Below, piece by piece: positions 25,496 through 36,790 of a stretch of 46,553 nucleotides of DNA (positions are counted from its first letter, which is position 1; the number at the start of each line of letters is the position of its first letter). The DNA is taken from positions 1 to 46,553 of the forward strand of contig JASGCO010000023.1 of NCBI GenBank assembly GCA_030054095.1, written 5' to 3'. The notes beneath the pieces were generated by a model that saw only the letters and a list, made by a program, of their open reading frames with translations, did not search any database and had not been told where the DNA came from. The position numbers were made by a program, and so were the translations under genes. Source of the DNA: Sediminibacterium sp. Its GTDB lineage: Bacteria > Bacteroidota > Bacteroidia > B-17B0 > Aurantibacillaceae.

Positions 25496-28400
25496 ATGCG
25501 AACAGGAACACTATTTCAGAAAATACGAAACAGCAGAAGCAGTAGAATAGTATGCGCTTTTTTAGCGTTGAATATACTGGGAGAGTTGATAGCCCCCAAT
25601 GTGGCACTTGCTTTAACGGCAGGTCCTTCGGCACCGGAGTTCAGCAGTTTTGAACCGGTAGCTACTACCGATATGGTAAATGATTTTACGGGTGATTTTA
25701 CCTATAACATTCCAATCGTAAATGTTCCGGGACCAGACGGGGGCGATTACGCTATGTCATTAGCTTACCACTCGGGCAGTTCATCGGAAGAGGAAGCCAG
25801 TTGGGTGGGTTTTGGATGGACCCTGAACCCCGGAGCTATAAACCGGAATAAACGCGGGTATCCGGATGAGTTTAATAAGGTTCAGGTAGAAACCTTTAAT
25901 AAGACCAGACCGATTTGGAACCAGAGCGTGAATTATAATGTGAATGTTGAAATTTGTAGTAAAGATGGTAGCCCCGATTCACTTGTTGAAAATCTGGCAG
26001 CAAAAGCGGGGGATATTGTGAGGAAGAATGCAGGACTTTATCAGAAGTATAAGGAAGTTGGCGGACTTCAGGTTACACATTCGGTTAATTATTCGAATTA
26101 TAAAGGGTTTTCGATCAGTAATGGTATAAATGCCTCCGCTAAAGAATTTGGTTCGTTAAGTGTGAATCGTACAGGGAGAAGATTCTCTGGACAGGTAAAA
26201 CCGTGGGCCATGTTAATGACCTGGGCAATGAATAAAGTGACTAAAGGAAAGGTAGATGAACAAAAGATAACCAAAAGGACTATAGACAAACGCATCAATG
26301 ACTATTTATATAAACATCATAAATCAAGTCTTTCCGGTGTGGCTTTGGGAGTTATTTCTTCCGCTTTTAGTATTCATAATTATAATGTTCCTTCTCCGTC
26401 TTATTCAGTGGCGAGGTATTTGGGAATGAACTTTGAATATAACTACAGCTCAAAATTAAATATCACACCGACTCCAATAGGTTTTCAATATGGTATATCG
26501 GGTAGTTCTGGTTTGCAGGCAACTATAGGCCGCGAAGTGATGGATGCCTATGGTTATATGTACAGCAGTTATTCAAGCCCGAATTCAAATAATGAAGATT
26601 GTTTATTTGATTATTCGATGGAGCGTCCCACCACATTTGATAAGCGGGATAAAAATGTAGGGATACCTTATAATAACGCGGATGTATTTTCGGTAAGCGG
26701 CAATCAGGCATTAGGTGGTTTTCGGTTTTATCACGATAACATTGGCGTATTTTATCCCAATTATCATAAAAACAAAGTTCGATTTAGCCGTGTTGGGGCG
26801 GAATTGGGAATTGGAGCCGATTTGCAGATAGGGATTAATATAGGAGCAGGGTTTTCTGTTACAAAAGTCTCCGGAGCATGGGCATCAGAAGACCTGAGTT
26901 ATGTTAACACAACTCCTGAGTTACGTTTTATGAACGATCCGGCAGGGGAAGTGGATTATTTGCCTTCTCAGGATTATTCAGAGGCTCCTGTTATAGGATA
27001 TGTAAACATGGGTAAGGTTACTCCTCCGGTTTCTGCAATAGTCAGTCCATCCAGTTCTAACTATGGCTTTAAAATAGATCAGACTAAAAAGGATAAATCG
27101 GCAAGCATCGATTATGTATGGGGGAACGGAAATCAGATACCATCTGACGCGATTTCGGGCATGATTGTTAAGGATAAAACGGGAACCAAGAGTTATTATA
27201 CCATACCTGTGTTAACACGTAATGAGGCGCAATTAAGTGTAGGGTTAGAAAACAATTCGGATGGGACGATGATTGCAACCCAGCCTTTTTATTATGATAC
27301 GCCTATGGAGAACAAAACGGTCATTGGAACGAAGACCGCGAAAGAGTATGCCAATTCATTTTTATTACAAAAGCAAACGACGTTTAACTACATTGATGCC
27401 AATGGGAATGGTAAACCGGATGACGCGGATTTTGGGGGGTGGGTCAATTTTGATTATCAAAAGGCATACGGTGGTGCGGGCAGTAATTGGTACAGGTACC
27501 GTACACCTTATAATGGCTTACGATATGACGCAGGTAGATTACTGGATGTGAATGATCAAACTGGTTCTATGTCTAGTGGTGAAAAGGAGGTATATTATCT
27601 TAAAAGCATCCAATCGAAAACACACGTGGCGTTTTTTGTGACCAATACGATGAGCGCGGCAACATTTACAACGCAGTACCCTATAGCGGATTATGGTTAC
27701 TTATATCATCCTCAAACCAGTATGCCTTTACCAACTGTTGTGGCGGCGCTACAGGGATCGGGTAAATTGCGTTATGATGGGTTAGATGCGGCGGGAATTT
27801 CTGGAGGAATGGATTTAGCAGCGGCCAGTACTACCGCTAAAGGAACACATGCTTTACAGAAACTGGAAAAAATTGTATTGTTTTCCAAATCCGATCTTAC
27901 TCACCCACTTACCACCACGCATTTTGAATATGATTATTCGCTCTGTCAGGGTATTTTAAACAGTTCTAATAATGCACCCGTTGGACAAAAGGGGAAATTA
28001 ACGCTTAAACGTGTTTGGACAGAATCGAATGGTGTAGCCCGAAGCCAAATAGCGCCATACGTATTTCATTACGAATATTTTAATCAATACCCCTCAGAAT
28101 TGGTAAATCATCCGGGGTATGGGAGTATGTTGGCGGGTTATAATCTTTATCCGACACATGATGCGAATCAAAATCCAGATTATAAGCCGGAAAATCTGGA
28201 TGCCTGGGGATTTTATCAACTGAATGGCCCACAACGTTACGCTAATATGCAAACCTGGTTAAGTCAGCGGGCGGCTCCGGCTCATTTTGATCCTGCGGCC
28301 TGGCAGTTAAAACGGATTCAATTGCCTTCGGGTGGTGAAATACATGTTCATTATGAGCAAAAAGATTATTTGCATGTTCAGGATAAACAAGCCACAGCAA

Positions 28401-31354
28401 TGGTAAGTCTTTCTCAGACAGGTACTCAGGATACTTATCAATCGGATGACAATACGTTTGAAATTAATTTGAGTGATTTGAATTTAATAGGCCCTTTAGA
28501 TATTGGCAATTATCACAAAACCCTTCAGAATTATTTTATTGTGGAGCGGAATAAACTTTATTTTAAATTTTTATACGCGTTTACCGGCAACGCCACTCCT
28601 GTGTTAAATACAAAGAATGAACGATACGAATACGTTACTGGCTATACAACGGTTAATGAGGTGCAGTTAACCGGAGGTGGCACCCGTATTTTACTGAAAC
28701 TTGGAGATTTAAGGAAAAATTTTGTAACCTCTGCTTTGTTTGGTGACGGGAAAAAGGATAAAACGCTACCAAGAGCCGTGTGTTACGATGAGGTTTTAGA
28801 GCAGGGCGGAAATAACCTTAAATCGGGAGGGGCTTTTAATCCGGATCAGGATTTTACCGGGGTGGTTTATCCCAACACCACCAACGCTTCACTTTCCACT
28901 TTATATACTGCGGCACAGGAACGGAAGTTTGAAAACGGATTTAGTTTATTTGAAGACGCCATTACTGCTAAAATAAAAAACAAAGCGGCAAAAAATGTGT
29001 GTAAACAACTTAACTATGGTTTGTCTTATTTTAAAGTGCCGGTTCATTTTGCCAAGAAAGGTGGCGGCGTAAGGGTAAAACGCCTATTAACTTACGATAA
29101 AGGGATAGAGACTGGTGATGCTATGGTTTTTGGAAGTGAGTATGTATATGAAGGTGAGGATGGCCGTTCGAGTGGTGTAGCAACGAATGAACCACCTGAA
29201 ATGCGTGAAGAGAACGCTTTGGTTGGTTACCTTGAGCGTAAGAAACAGCGCTTTATGGATAAGGCGACCCGGGGGCGGGAAACCAAAATTATGGAGGGAC
29301 CTTTGGGTGAAAATATCTTACCGGCCGCCTCAGTTTCGCACGCGAGAGTAATTATAAAAAATCTGCATAGCGGAAAGAGTACAACGGGCTTTGTGGTGAA
29401 TGAATATGCTACTTGTAAAGATTATCCCATGGAGGCTGATTTTACGGAAATTAAGCGTAAATTATTAGGTGGTGGTACGTTAGGACAGTTTAATCTGAGT
29501 TTGCCACTCTTGTTTTTGAATGTAGATATTCATCATGCTTCTGTTACACAGGGCTATGTATTTCGATTGAACGATATGCATGGGAAACCCAAAGCCAAGG
29601 CGGTTTACGCGGGTAATTATAATCCGTTGAGTTTTAATAGCAGTGGATTTACCAGTAAAACGATTTACAATTATTATGAGCCGGGCTCTAAGATTAAAAC
29701 GCTGGTATTCGATAACGCAACGGATAGTTTCAGGAAAGAGGAACTACAGCCGGGGACAGAAGAGGATTACACAGTTTACAGTTCGGTGGTAAAGGAAAAG
29801 GCATTTAATTTAAAATTTGATGCGGATATAAATATTGTTTTAAGTGATTTGCCCAAAACCTTTTTTACAAAAGCGGGATCGTTTAGTTATACTGATCAAA
29901 TTTTAAGGCAGTATGTGGTAACGAAAGTCCTCCGTCAGGTCAGTTATCTTAAAGAAACCGTTAATATTACGGATGGTGTGGTGCAAACGACTAAAAACTT
30001 GGCATACGACCGTTACACGGGCGATCCGGTATTGACGCAAACGTTTGACGGATATGGTTCGGAGAATAATGGTATTTATACCGAAAAAATGACAACGCAG
30101 CGTCATAACGGATCGTATTACGCTTTATCTATTCCAGCGTACTGGATGTATCCGACCATGGGGCCAGTATCAAAAAATACCGTGTATACCAATCAACTTA
30201 ACGGAAACGCAGGCAGTGTGGTGACGTATAGCGCGAATGGTTTGGCGGCGTTTATTCAGTCGAATACATTAACAGCCAACTGGACGCCTGCTACCGTAGG
30301 TTATGAACTGAGTAATGTGGTGAGCGCTTCGGCAGTAACCTATACCAATAACTGGTTTACCGCGGCTGATGCGCAACCTTTAGCTGCACCTGGGCTTACG
30401 AACGTGGCAGTTCTTAACGCGGCTAATTCATTTTATTACCCTTTACGTTCGTATAGTTACCGTGAGAAGGTGAAGGACGCCAACGCTTTGGGAAGCAAAA
30501 TTTATGAAGGTGGTATTACATATTCTACTTTTAACTTTTTTGACTGGAAGGGGTACCACGCTACCGGTTCGCCAACGGTGGCATCTCAATGGTATTCGGA
30601 TAGTAAAGTAAGCCGTTATTCGCCTTATGGGTATCCGGTTGAGGAAACAGATGTATTGGGAATTAAAAACTCGGCTAAATTTGGATATAACAATACATTG
30701 CCAGTGCTGGTAGCTCAAAACGCAGGGTACGACCAAACGTATTTCAATGATTATGAATACGGTGTGGTTCTGGGACGCACTACTTTAGCGGCTCATACTG
30801 GTCGTTACAGCTACGATTATTCGGCCAATACGAGCTATTCGTTTGTGAGTGCTTACCCATTAACAACTGATATAATTACACAAAGGGGATTAACTGTAAA
30901 ATTCTGGTTGCGAAGTATGTTGTCTTCGCAGGCGGGTAGTACCAGTTTAAGGTTAAAGAATAATGCGGCAGTTATTAAAGTGGATGTTGGAGGGCAATCT
31001 TTTAAAACGGAATTAATTGCTCAGACCGGAGAATGGAGTTTGTATAGTGCTGAAATTCGAAATTTTGGGAACCTCACCCCTGGACAGTACCCTGTTAAAT
31101 TAGTGTATGGTCCGATTCAGGGAGGCGAAACTGTATTTGTTGACGATTTCAGAGTACAGCCGCTTGACGCTTCGATGAACTGTTCGGTATATTATCCTGA
31201 TAAAAAACTGGCTGCACAGTTTGACGACCAGCATTTTGCGATTGTTTATGAATATAATCAAAAGGGACAATTGACACGTAAAAGTATAGAAACCACCAGA
31301 GGATTAAAAACGCTGCAGGAGCAGCAGTATAATACTCCTCTGATTAACCGGTAG
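25496..31354 (+). CDS. Giant Rhs/Tc-related protein with SpvB/TcB-like N-terminus
   Basis: 1952 aa. An N-terminal signal or anchor (about 18-40, IVCAFLALNILGELIAPNVALA) is followed by PEFSSFEPVATTDMVNDFTG and a stretch with SLAYHSG and EASWVGFGWTLNPGAI. This opening recurs in giant Bacteroidota YD-family proteins and resembles the start of the SpvB/TcB shell. The body is beta-rich with no visible catalytic motif. Residues of about 1765-1890 look like a carbohydrate-binding-type jelly roll (KFWLRSM, VFVDDFRV). The C-terminus (about 1910-1952) holds one YD repeat, IVYEYNQKGQLTRKSIETTR. I infer it is the first part of a toxin-shell protein split over three genes. There is no T9SS sorting domain. 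Confidence 0.8.
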   Translation: MRTGTLFQKIRNSRSSRIVCAFLALNILGELIAPNVALALTAGPSAPEFSSFEPVATTDMVNDFTGDFTYNIPIVNVPGPDGGDYAMSLAYHSGSSSEEEASWVGFGWTLNPGAINRNKRGYPDEFNKVQVETFNKTRPIWNQSVNYNVNVEICSKDGSPDSLVENLAAKAGDIVRKNAGLYQKYKEVGGLQVTHSVNYSNYKGFSISNGINASAKEFGSLSVNRTGRRFSGQVKPWAMLMTWAMNKVTKGKVDEQKITKRTIDKRINDYLYKHHKSSLSGVALGVISSAFSIHNYNVPSPSYSVARYLGMNFEYNYSSKLNITPTPIGFQYGISGSSGLQATIGREVMDAYGYMYSSYSSPNSNNEDCLFDYSMERPTTFDKRDKNVGIPYNNADVFSVSGNQALGGFRFYHDNIGVFYPNYHKNKVRFSRVGAELGIGADLQIGINIGAGFSVTKVSGAWASEDLSYVNTTPELRFMNDPAGEVDYLPSQDYSEAPVIGYVNMGKVTPPVSAIVSPSSSNYGFKIDQTKKDKSASIDYVWGNGNQIPSDAISGMIVKDKTGTKSYYTIPVLTRNEAQLSVGLENNSDGTMIATQPFYYDTPMENKTVIGTKTAKEYANSFLLQKQTTFNYIDANGNGKPDDADFGGWVNFDYQKAYGGAGSNWYRYRTPYNGLRYDAGRLLDVNDQTGSMSSGEKEVYYLKSIQSKTHVAFFVTNTMSAATFTTQYPIADYGYLYHPQTSMPLPTVVAALQGSGKLRYDGLDAAGISGGMDLAAASTTAKGTHALQKLEKIVLFSKSDLTHPLTTTHFEYDYSLCQGILNSSNNAPVGQKGKLTLKRVWTESNGVARSQIAPYVFHYEYFNQYPSELVNHPGYGSMLAGYNLYPTHDANQNPDYKPENLDAWGFYQLNGPQRYANMQTWLSQRAAPAHFDPAAWQLKRIQLPSGGEIHVHYEQKDYLHVQDKQATAMVSLSQTGTQDTYQSDDNTFEINLSDLNLIGPLDIGNYHKTLQNYFIVERNKLYFKFLYAFTGNATPVLNTKNERYEYVTGYTTVNEVQLTGGGTRILLKLGDLRKNFVTSALFGDGKKDKTLPRAVCYDEVLEQGGNNLKSGGAFNPDQDFTGVVYPNTTNASLSTLYTAAQERKFENGFSLFEDAITAKIKNKAAKNVCKQLNYGLSYFKVPVHFAKKGGGVRVKRLLTYDKGIETGDAMVFGSEYVYEGEDGRSSGVATNEPPEMREENALVGYLERKKQRFMDKATRGRETKIMEGPLGENILPAASVSHARVIIKNLHSGKSTTGFVVNEYATCKDYPMEADFTEIKRKLLGGGTLGQFNLSLPLLFLNVDIHHASVTQGYVFRLNDMHGKPKAKAVYAGNYNPLSFNSSGFTSKTIYNYYEPGSKIKTLVFDNATDSFRKEELQPGTEEDYTVYSSVVKEKAFNLKFDADINIVLSDLPKTFFTKAGSFSYTDQILRQYVVTKVLRQVSYLKETVNITDGVVQTTKNLAYDRYTGDPVLTQTFDGYGSENNGIYTEKMTTQRHNGSYYALSIPAYWMYPTMGPVSKNTVYTNQLNGNAGSVVTYSANGLAAFIQSNTLTANWTPATVGYELSNVVSASAVTYTNNWFTAADAQPLAAPGLTNVAVLNAANSFYYPLRSYSYREKVKDANALGSKIYEGGITYSTFNFFDWKGYHATGSPTVASQWYSDSKVSRYSPYGYPVEETDVLGIKNSAKFGYNNTLPVLVAQNAGYDQTYFNDYEYGVVLGRTTLAAHTGRYSYDYSANTSYSFVSAYPLTTDIITQRGLTVKFWLRSMLSSQAGSTSLRLKNNAAVIKVDVGGQSFKTELIAQTGEWSLYSAEIRNFGNLTPGQYPVKLVYGPIQGGETVFVDDFRVQPLDASMNCSVYYPDKKLAAQFDDQHFAIVYEYNQKGQLTRKSIETTRGLKTLQEQQYNTPLINR

Positions 31355-31359
31355 TATTT

Positions 31360-32121
31360 ATGAGAAGGTTTGTAATTATAGTTTGTAGAAGTGGTTTTAG
31401 TTTAACGCTATTATTAGCGTTGTTGCCGCTTGGTTTTTATGCCCAGCAGACTGACGCTTGTGTTAAGGAATTAAAGCAAATCAGTGCTTCTGAAGAGCGA
31501 CTGGATAGTGTTAACACGGGAGGGACATTTCACATGAAATATATGGTTGAGGTAACAGATCATGAGGGGCAGCGTATGGTTTCGAATGTAACGGTGTATA
31601 AAAATGAAACCTGTTTGCATCTATTTTCGGAGCAGGCCAGACTGTACCGGGATGCAGATGAAGCTTTACTAGTGTTGCCAATGCAGAAAGTAGCGTTTTT
31701 AAGTGATATGGGGCAGGATAAGACTGCTGAATCGAAATACGCAGATTATAAGGAGTTCTTACGGAATTCGTTTTTGGATAGTTGTAAAGTGATAAGTTGT
31801 GAAACAGATGCTGAGGGAACCAAAACACTAATAATGGAAGTGGCGGATGAGAAATACGAGGGTGTTTATATTAAGCGCATCACTTATGTATTTAACCCGT
31901 TATCAAAGGTTTTAAAAAGTACAAAAACGGAATATTCTGATGATTATAAACTGAAGGAGATGAAGGTAACCTATAAAGAAACAGAACGTGTGCCAAATTA
32001 TGTTTTTAATGACTGTAAGAGTTATTTTTTTGATAAAAAAAATAAACGACTGGCGAAATATTCAGATTATGAGTTTGAAGATTACAGAGATATAAACGTG
32101 ACAAAAACGAAGAGAAAATGA
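31360..32121 (+). CDS. Periplasmic protein, possibly LolA-like fold
   Basis: 253 aa. Signal peptide at about 1-28 (SLTLLLALLPLGFYAQ). The mature protein is charged and rich in alternating strands (HMKYMVEVTDHEGQRMVSNV, VYIKRITYVFNPLSKVLKST). The pattern resembles the half-barrel of LolA/LolB-type lipoprotein-binding proteins or DUFs of that fold, but no key residue can be named. It lies 5 bp after one giant gene and overlaps the next by 4 bp (ATGA), so it is translated with them. A chaperone or periplasmic adaptor for the giants is an inference from this tight packing. Confidence 0.65.
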   Translation: MRRFVIIVCRSGFSLTLLLALLPLGFYAQQTDACVKELKQISASEERLDSVNTGGTFHMKYMVEVTDHEGQRMVSNVTVYKNETCLHLFSEQARLYRDADEALLVLPMQKVAFLSDMGQDKTAESKYADYKEFLRNSFLDSCKVISCETDAEGTKTLIMEVADEKYEGVYIKRITYVFNPLSKVLKSTKTEYSDDYKLKEMKVTYKETERVPNYVFNDCKSYFFDKKNKRLAKYSDYEFEDYRDINVTKTKRK

Positions 32122-35100
32122 AAACAGGGTATTTAACAATGAAGGCAATGTATTACATACGAAGGGTAGTTTTGCTAGTGTGTATTTTATCTTACTCGCT
32201 TGTAACTGCTCAGGTAAATGTATCGCACTATAATGTATTGAAATCGTTACAGGGAACTTCTTTAACTACGGCCGGCGCAGCGATACAATTTTCCGCTTTG
32301 GGGTTACCGCTTACGCAGCCTCAGCAACTGAGAACGGCTACGCAATCCGCGAAATTATACCTAAAGCTGGATTTGGGTAAGGATTATGTAAAAGGCGTGT
32401 CGAACTGGAATTTTAAAATTCAGGTAGATGTAACGTGCTTTAACGGGCAAGCGAGCCCGGTGAACAAAACGCTGATTATAACCGAAAAGGCACCGGAGTT
32501 AATTCAGGTAGCGGATTTAATGACTTTTTTACCGGTAAATACTTTAACGGTATCTGTAAACTCGGTGAGTATAACGAATGGTGCAGGATTACCGGTGAGT
32601 AACGTTTTGTTGAGCAATTACCTAAATTCATCTTTACGTTTAAGTGCTGAATGGCACAGAAACTATAATGTTGATGTCCGTTATACCAATGGATTGATGT
32701 CGGGAGGTCCGGTTATACAAGCACCAACTATAACAAACCGTTTGGTTACATTCAACTGGCAACCCGCGGGGGTAGACGCGTACCCTGATTACGAAGTCCA
32801 GATACTGAAAATTTATAATTCGGATACTTCGTATCAGTATAACACAAATCAGATAATGGCCGAAGTGGATTGGAGCAAGGCATTGCGTGTTGAAACACAA
32901 AGTTACGCTAACAGTATTACTTTAACCATGGCGGAAGGTACGGGCTATTATTTGTGGCGTGTACGCCCGATAGGCACTTATTTTAAAGGTGGTATAGCTA
33001 ATAGCGAAAATTACGGGGAGTGGAGTTATTCTTTGCCTACTTCTACTGTTACAGCTTTGTTTAGCAAATCTGCTCTACAGAATCCGCTTAGTAATGTAAC
33101 GCCTTACGCGTTTTATTTTACGGATCCGGATGAAAACATCAACTGGATTTATAGTCGTGTTTTTACAGAGGGTGATAATGTGTATGGGGCTAATCCGACA
33201 GGATTAAAATCGAGTGAGGGGATGAGTTATGCCAACGGATTACTGCAATCGCGGCAGTCGCAGAAGTATAACAGTTCGGAGCAAACGACGATAATCAGTC
33301 AAACACTTATGGATTATTCGGGCAGGCCGGCATTAAGTACATTACCTGTTCCTGTAGCGGGACATTTGAATGGATATAAGCTGGGATTTGTACGTAATGC
33401 AAACGGCGATTTATATACAGCGGCGCATTTTGACGCGGACGCTAAATTTAACCAGCCGGATGTAGTGAGTAGCGGGACAAACAGCGCTTACCGTTATTAC
33501 TCGTCGAGTAGTAATAGCTTGAGCGTTAATAATACGCATGTGGCCGACGCGGAAGGGTATGCTTATAAACGTACTTTGTTTAAAACAGATGGCACTAACC
33601 GCGTTACGGAAGAGTCGGGTGTTGGATTTGCTCACGCATTGGGATTGCAAAGTAACGGGCAGGGCAGAACCACACGTGTTTTATACGGGGTACCTTCGGA
33701 AGATGAGCTATTACGTGTGTTTGGGGATGAGGCACCTAAAGCGGAGTCGGTTATAAAAACGATTACGATAGACCAGAATAACGTGGTTTCGGTAACGTAT
33801 ACCAGTAAAGAAGGTAAAACGATTGCCACGGCGCTTATTTCGGATAATTCTACGGCTTTGCAACCGCTTAATGCAATGACCTCTACTTTAGCTACCACAC
33901 ATGTTGTGAATGAGAACAAGTATGTGAATGGAAAAACGGTAGCTTCTAAACGTATTGTTATTCCTCAGAACGGAACAGGGGTTACATTAGGTTATGTTAT
34001 TAACGGTTTGCCAGGATCGGGTACGGTTTGCCCCGGTGGGAACTGTGATTTCAGAATGCGCTTATTGCTGATTGATTTGAAGCAGGGGGTTACTTACCGC
34101 AGTGACGCGGTTACCGGCACCACTTTACAGGCGATGGATGATTTTACGGTTAGTTCGGGATTTAGTTTACCGCAGAACTGGCAGTTTGTGAGTGTAAACG
34201 CGGGGGCGAGTCCTTCGGTGATTGTGCCTTCGGGTAATGTGGTGAATTTGAATGAAGGGGAATATATTGTGGTGAAGGAGTTATTTTCGGGTCGGTCCGC
34301 AAATTATGCCGAACAAGTGGTAAATCAGGTGTATGAACAAACGCAGGTAGTAGTGGATGCCATTACCGCACAGATGCAGGCCGTAAACAGTGCCTCAGCC
34401 CAAACCGCATTTATGACGTTTATTAATACGTTTACGACACTTGTAAATTCGTATCATACTCAGGCTAACTTTAACCATACTTCCTCTCTTCCGTTGATTA
34501 ATCATTTGAATATTGATTTGAACGTGTATCCTAATTTTATTTTTCCAGAGCCATCCGCATTTACGTTTACGTTTGGGCCAAACGCTTTGGATAACGCGTT
34601 TTCGGACATGACCATTAAGGCAGGATGTTGTCCTGCCATTACGGTACCTGTTCCCAAACCACCTGTATGTTACGTGTGTGAAGGTTCTACATCTACTACG
34701 ATTACGCCATCATCCAGTCTGAGTATCGCGCAAATGACCGCTGCCAATGCCAATACGGTTAACACGGTGGTACCTTACGGTTTAAGTGATTTTACAGTAA
34801 ATGTAAACTGGGCTAGCTTAACAATGCAGCAACGCGCAGACGCGGTAAGTAGTCTGGTGGATCGTGAGTTTATACAGCCTTTTAAGGATAAACTTACGGA
34901 AGAAGGATTTACGCCACCACAGAATCATTTATGGAAATATACACCCGGTTTTACGTTTGAAAGTTTAAACCGTATGCTGAGTAATATGCTTGTGGCTCAG
35001 TATTATACCGGGCGAACCGTTAAGCATAATGGGGTGTGGTACGCGGCAGATTATGTGGAGGCAAGTAAAGGGTACACGTTAAGCGTTCCGGTAACTTCTT

Positions 35101-36728
35101 TGACCAATTTACCGTTTAATTATAATTGCAAGCGTTTGTGGGCTATATGGCGTGGGGCGATTGAGCTTGTATTTGCTGAAGATCCACAGTTAAGTGACGC
35201 GAATGTTTTGAACTCGTTTAATGATCAGAATTTATTTAATTCTTCGGGGCAGGATAACTCGGAAAATGAGGATAACTGGTTACTGGATATTGCCTTGGTG
35301 AAACGTTTTCTGCAGAATCAGATCCGAAAAAAGCTGGAGAAATTCAGTGAAGACGGTGGAGCAGATTTAAGCATTGAACGGCAGGAGGCTACAACGAATC
35401 TGGTTAATATGTTTATATCGGAGATGGGGCGGCAATATGCTTCTATTATTGATGGTACGGTGTTACCGGATTACTTAGACGTGAACACTACCCATTCGTT
35501 AACGCCTAAGGAATACGATTACGCTTCTTTTCCTGCCTTGCCGCCGGGCAATATTGTTACCACGTTAACATTGGGAACCCTTAGTTATACAGCTCCTGTT
35601 TTGTTTGAGAAGACGGGGCTTAATTCTGCCGCGGCAGTGACGTTTAGCTGTACAGGTGTGGGGGCATATAATCAGTTGTATTATCCGTATGTGGTGAAAC
35701 CTGAATGGCAGTTTAAGTATTTTGTATATAATGTATTTAATGAGGCTTCTTTTATTGATGATTATAGTTTGATTATTCCGAATCAGGTGAGTATGGATAT
35801 TGAGCGGATTTACAATTTACCGGGAACGTATTTACCGGCGGGAACTAATACCAGTTCATTATGTTCGAACCCGAGTGCTATAACCTATAGTATTGGGAGT
35901 ACGACGGGTACATTTTATTATACGCACGAGAACTGGAACGCGGCGGACCGTGAGCAATTTTATCTTTTGGTGCAATCGGCTCCGGCGTGTTATAAGTATA
36001 AGGGCATTGAATTTGGCAAGCCGTTGTATGACCCCGGCTTGCCGACATGCGCTACTAAAGTGGAGTTGCATGCCCGGTTGATGAGTGATTTGGATGCCCG
36101 CAAGGAGGCGTGTTTAAACCGTAAGGCTGAGATTAAGCAGGCATTATTGACAGAACTGGCGAACGCTTGCTATACGGTTGTGCCTTGTGTGGCAGGCAGC
36201 GGGCAAGTGGCCGAGAAGGAAGTAAATTTAATGGCTAACGCGGTTATCCGTACCATGACAACACAGATTGATTATGTGAAGAACCAGTATGTTACGGCAG
36301 TAGGCAGCAATACAGGGGCGACTACGGCTTGTGCATCGCCGAGTTTGTTTACTCAGAATTACGGAGTTACGTTGTGTGATTTGCCTACCTGTTCGGCAGA
36401 GGATTGTGGAGCTATTGTACTGTATGATAATAATACATTAGCAATTACGGCGAGCCGTAAGTTTAAAACAGTGCTTTACCGGGATTGTGATCAGAAGTTA
36501 CTGGATATGCTGGAACGGGGAAATTTTTTACCGGCTATTCAGGGGTATAATGGTTGTCCCGGGCGAACGGTTCATGAATGGGAGGGTAAGAGTAACGGGC
36601 CAGCCTGTTCGAATCCGGTTATACCCGGATCGCCCGGTTTGTATGGCGAGAAACAATTTCCGGGAAACGCGCCTCCGGTAAAACATAAGGTATATAGTAA
36701 CGCGCAAACTATTGCTCCCGGGCCATAG
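32118..36728 (+). CDS. Giant Rhs-associated protein, second of three
   Basis: 1536 aa. The signal peptide is at about residues 11-31 (YYIRRVVLLVCILSYSLVTAQ); starts at 32118, 32139 or 32148 are possible, and the first overlaps the previous stop. An FnIII-like module lies at about 195-300 (VTFNWQPAG, YYLWRVRP). From about 338 it has WIYSRVFTEGDNV, then LMDYSGRPALSTLPVPV and GVGFAHALG with YGVPSEDELLRVFGDE. These phrases I associate with the Bacteroidota giant YD/Rhs family (in other members the phrase is of the type DYxGRPAxxTLPVP). The C-terminal ~350 residues are Cys-rich. It has no toxin tail and no sorting domain, so it probably forms a middle part of the shell. Confidence 0.75.
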   Translation: MKTGYLTMKAMYYIRRVVLLVCILSYSLVTAQVNVSHYNVLKSLQGTSLTTAGAAIQFSALGLPLTQPQQLRTATQSAKLYLKLDLGKDYVKGVSNWNFKIQVDVTCFNGQASPVNKTLIITEKAPELIQVADLMTFLPVNTLTVSVNSVSITNGAGLPVSNVLLSNYLNSSLRLSAEWHRNYNVDVRYTNGLMSGGPVIQAPTITNRLVTFNWQPAGVDAYPDYEVQILKIYNSDTSYQYNTNQIMAEVDWSKALRVETQSYANSITLTMAEGTGYYLWRVRPIGTYFKGGIANSENYGEWSYSLPTSTVTALFSKSALQNPLSNVTPYAFYFTDPDENINWIYSRVFTEGDNVYGANPTGLKSSEGMSYANGLLQSRQSQKYNSSEQTTIISQTLMDYSGRPALSTLPVPVAGHLNGYKLGFVRNANGDLYTAAHFDADAKFNQPDVVSSGTNSAYRYYSSSSNSLSVNNTHVADAEGYAYKRTLFKTDGTNRVTEESGVGFAHALGLQSNGQGRTTRVLYGVPSEDELLRVFGDEAPKAESVIKTITIDQNNVVSVTYTSKEGKTIATALISDNSTALQPLNAMTSTLATTHVVNENKYVNGKTVASKRIVIPQNGTGVTLGYVINGLPGSGTVCPGGNCDFRMRLLLIDLKQGVTYRSDAVTGTTLQAMDDFTVSSGFSLPQNWQFVSVNAGASPSVIVPSGNVVNLNEGEYIVVKELFSGRSANYAEQVVNQVYEQTQVVVDAITAQMQAVNSASAQTAFMTFINTFTTLVNSYHTQANFNHTSSLPLINHLNIDLNVYPNFIFPEPSAFTFTFGPNALDNAFSDMTIKAGCCPAITVPVPKPPVCYVCEGSTSTTITPSSSLSIAQMTAANANTVNTVVPYGLSDFTVNVNWASLTMQQRADAVSSLVDREFIQPFKDKLTEEGFTPPQNHLWKYTPGFTFESLNRMLSNMLVAQYYTGRTVKHNGVWYAADYVEASKGYTLSVPVTSLTNLPFNYNCKRLWAIWRGAIELVFAEDPQLSDANVLNSFNDQNLFNSSGQDNSENEDNWLLDIALVKRFLQNQIRKKLEKFSEDGGADLSIERQEATTNLVNMFISEMGRQYASIIDGTVLPDYLDVNTTHSLTPKEYDYASFPALPPGNIVTTLTLGTLSYTAPVLFEKTGLNSAAAVTFSCTGVGAYNQLYYPYVVKPEWQFKYFVYNVFNEASFIDDYSLIIPNQVSMDIERIYNLPGTYLPAGTNTSSLCSNPSAITYSIGSTTGTFYYTHENWNAADREQFYLLVQSAPACYKYKGIEFGKPLYDPGLPTCATKVELHARLMSDLDARKEACLNRKAEIKQALLTELANACYTVVPCVAGSGQVAEKEVNLMANAVIRTMTTQIDYVKNQYVTAVGSNTGATTACASPSLFTQNYGVTLCDLPTCSAEDCGAIVLYDNNTLAITASRKFKTVLYRDCDQKLLDMLERGNFLPAIQGYNGCPGRTVHEWEGKSNGPACSNPVIPGSPGLYGEKQFPGNAPPVKHKVYSNAQTIAPGP

Positions 36729-36790
36729 TGTATAAACGACACATTTAATGAAGTAAACAATACAACGATTAATTATATAAATAAAGCGAT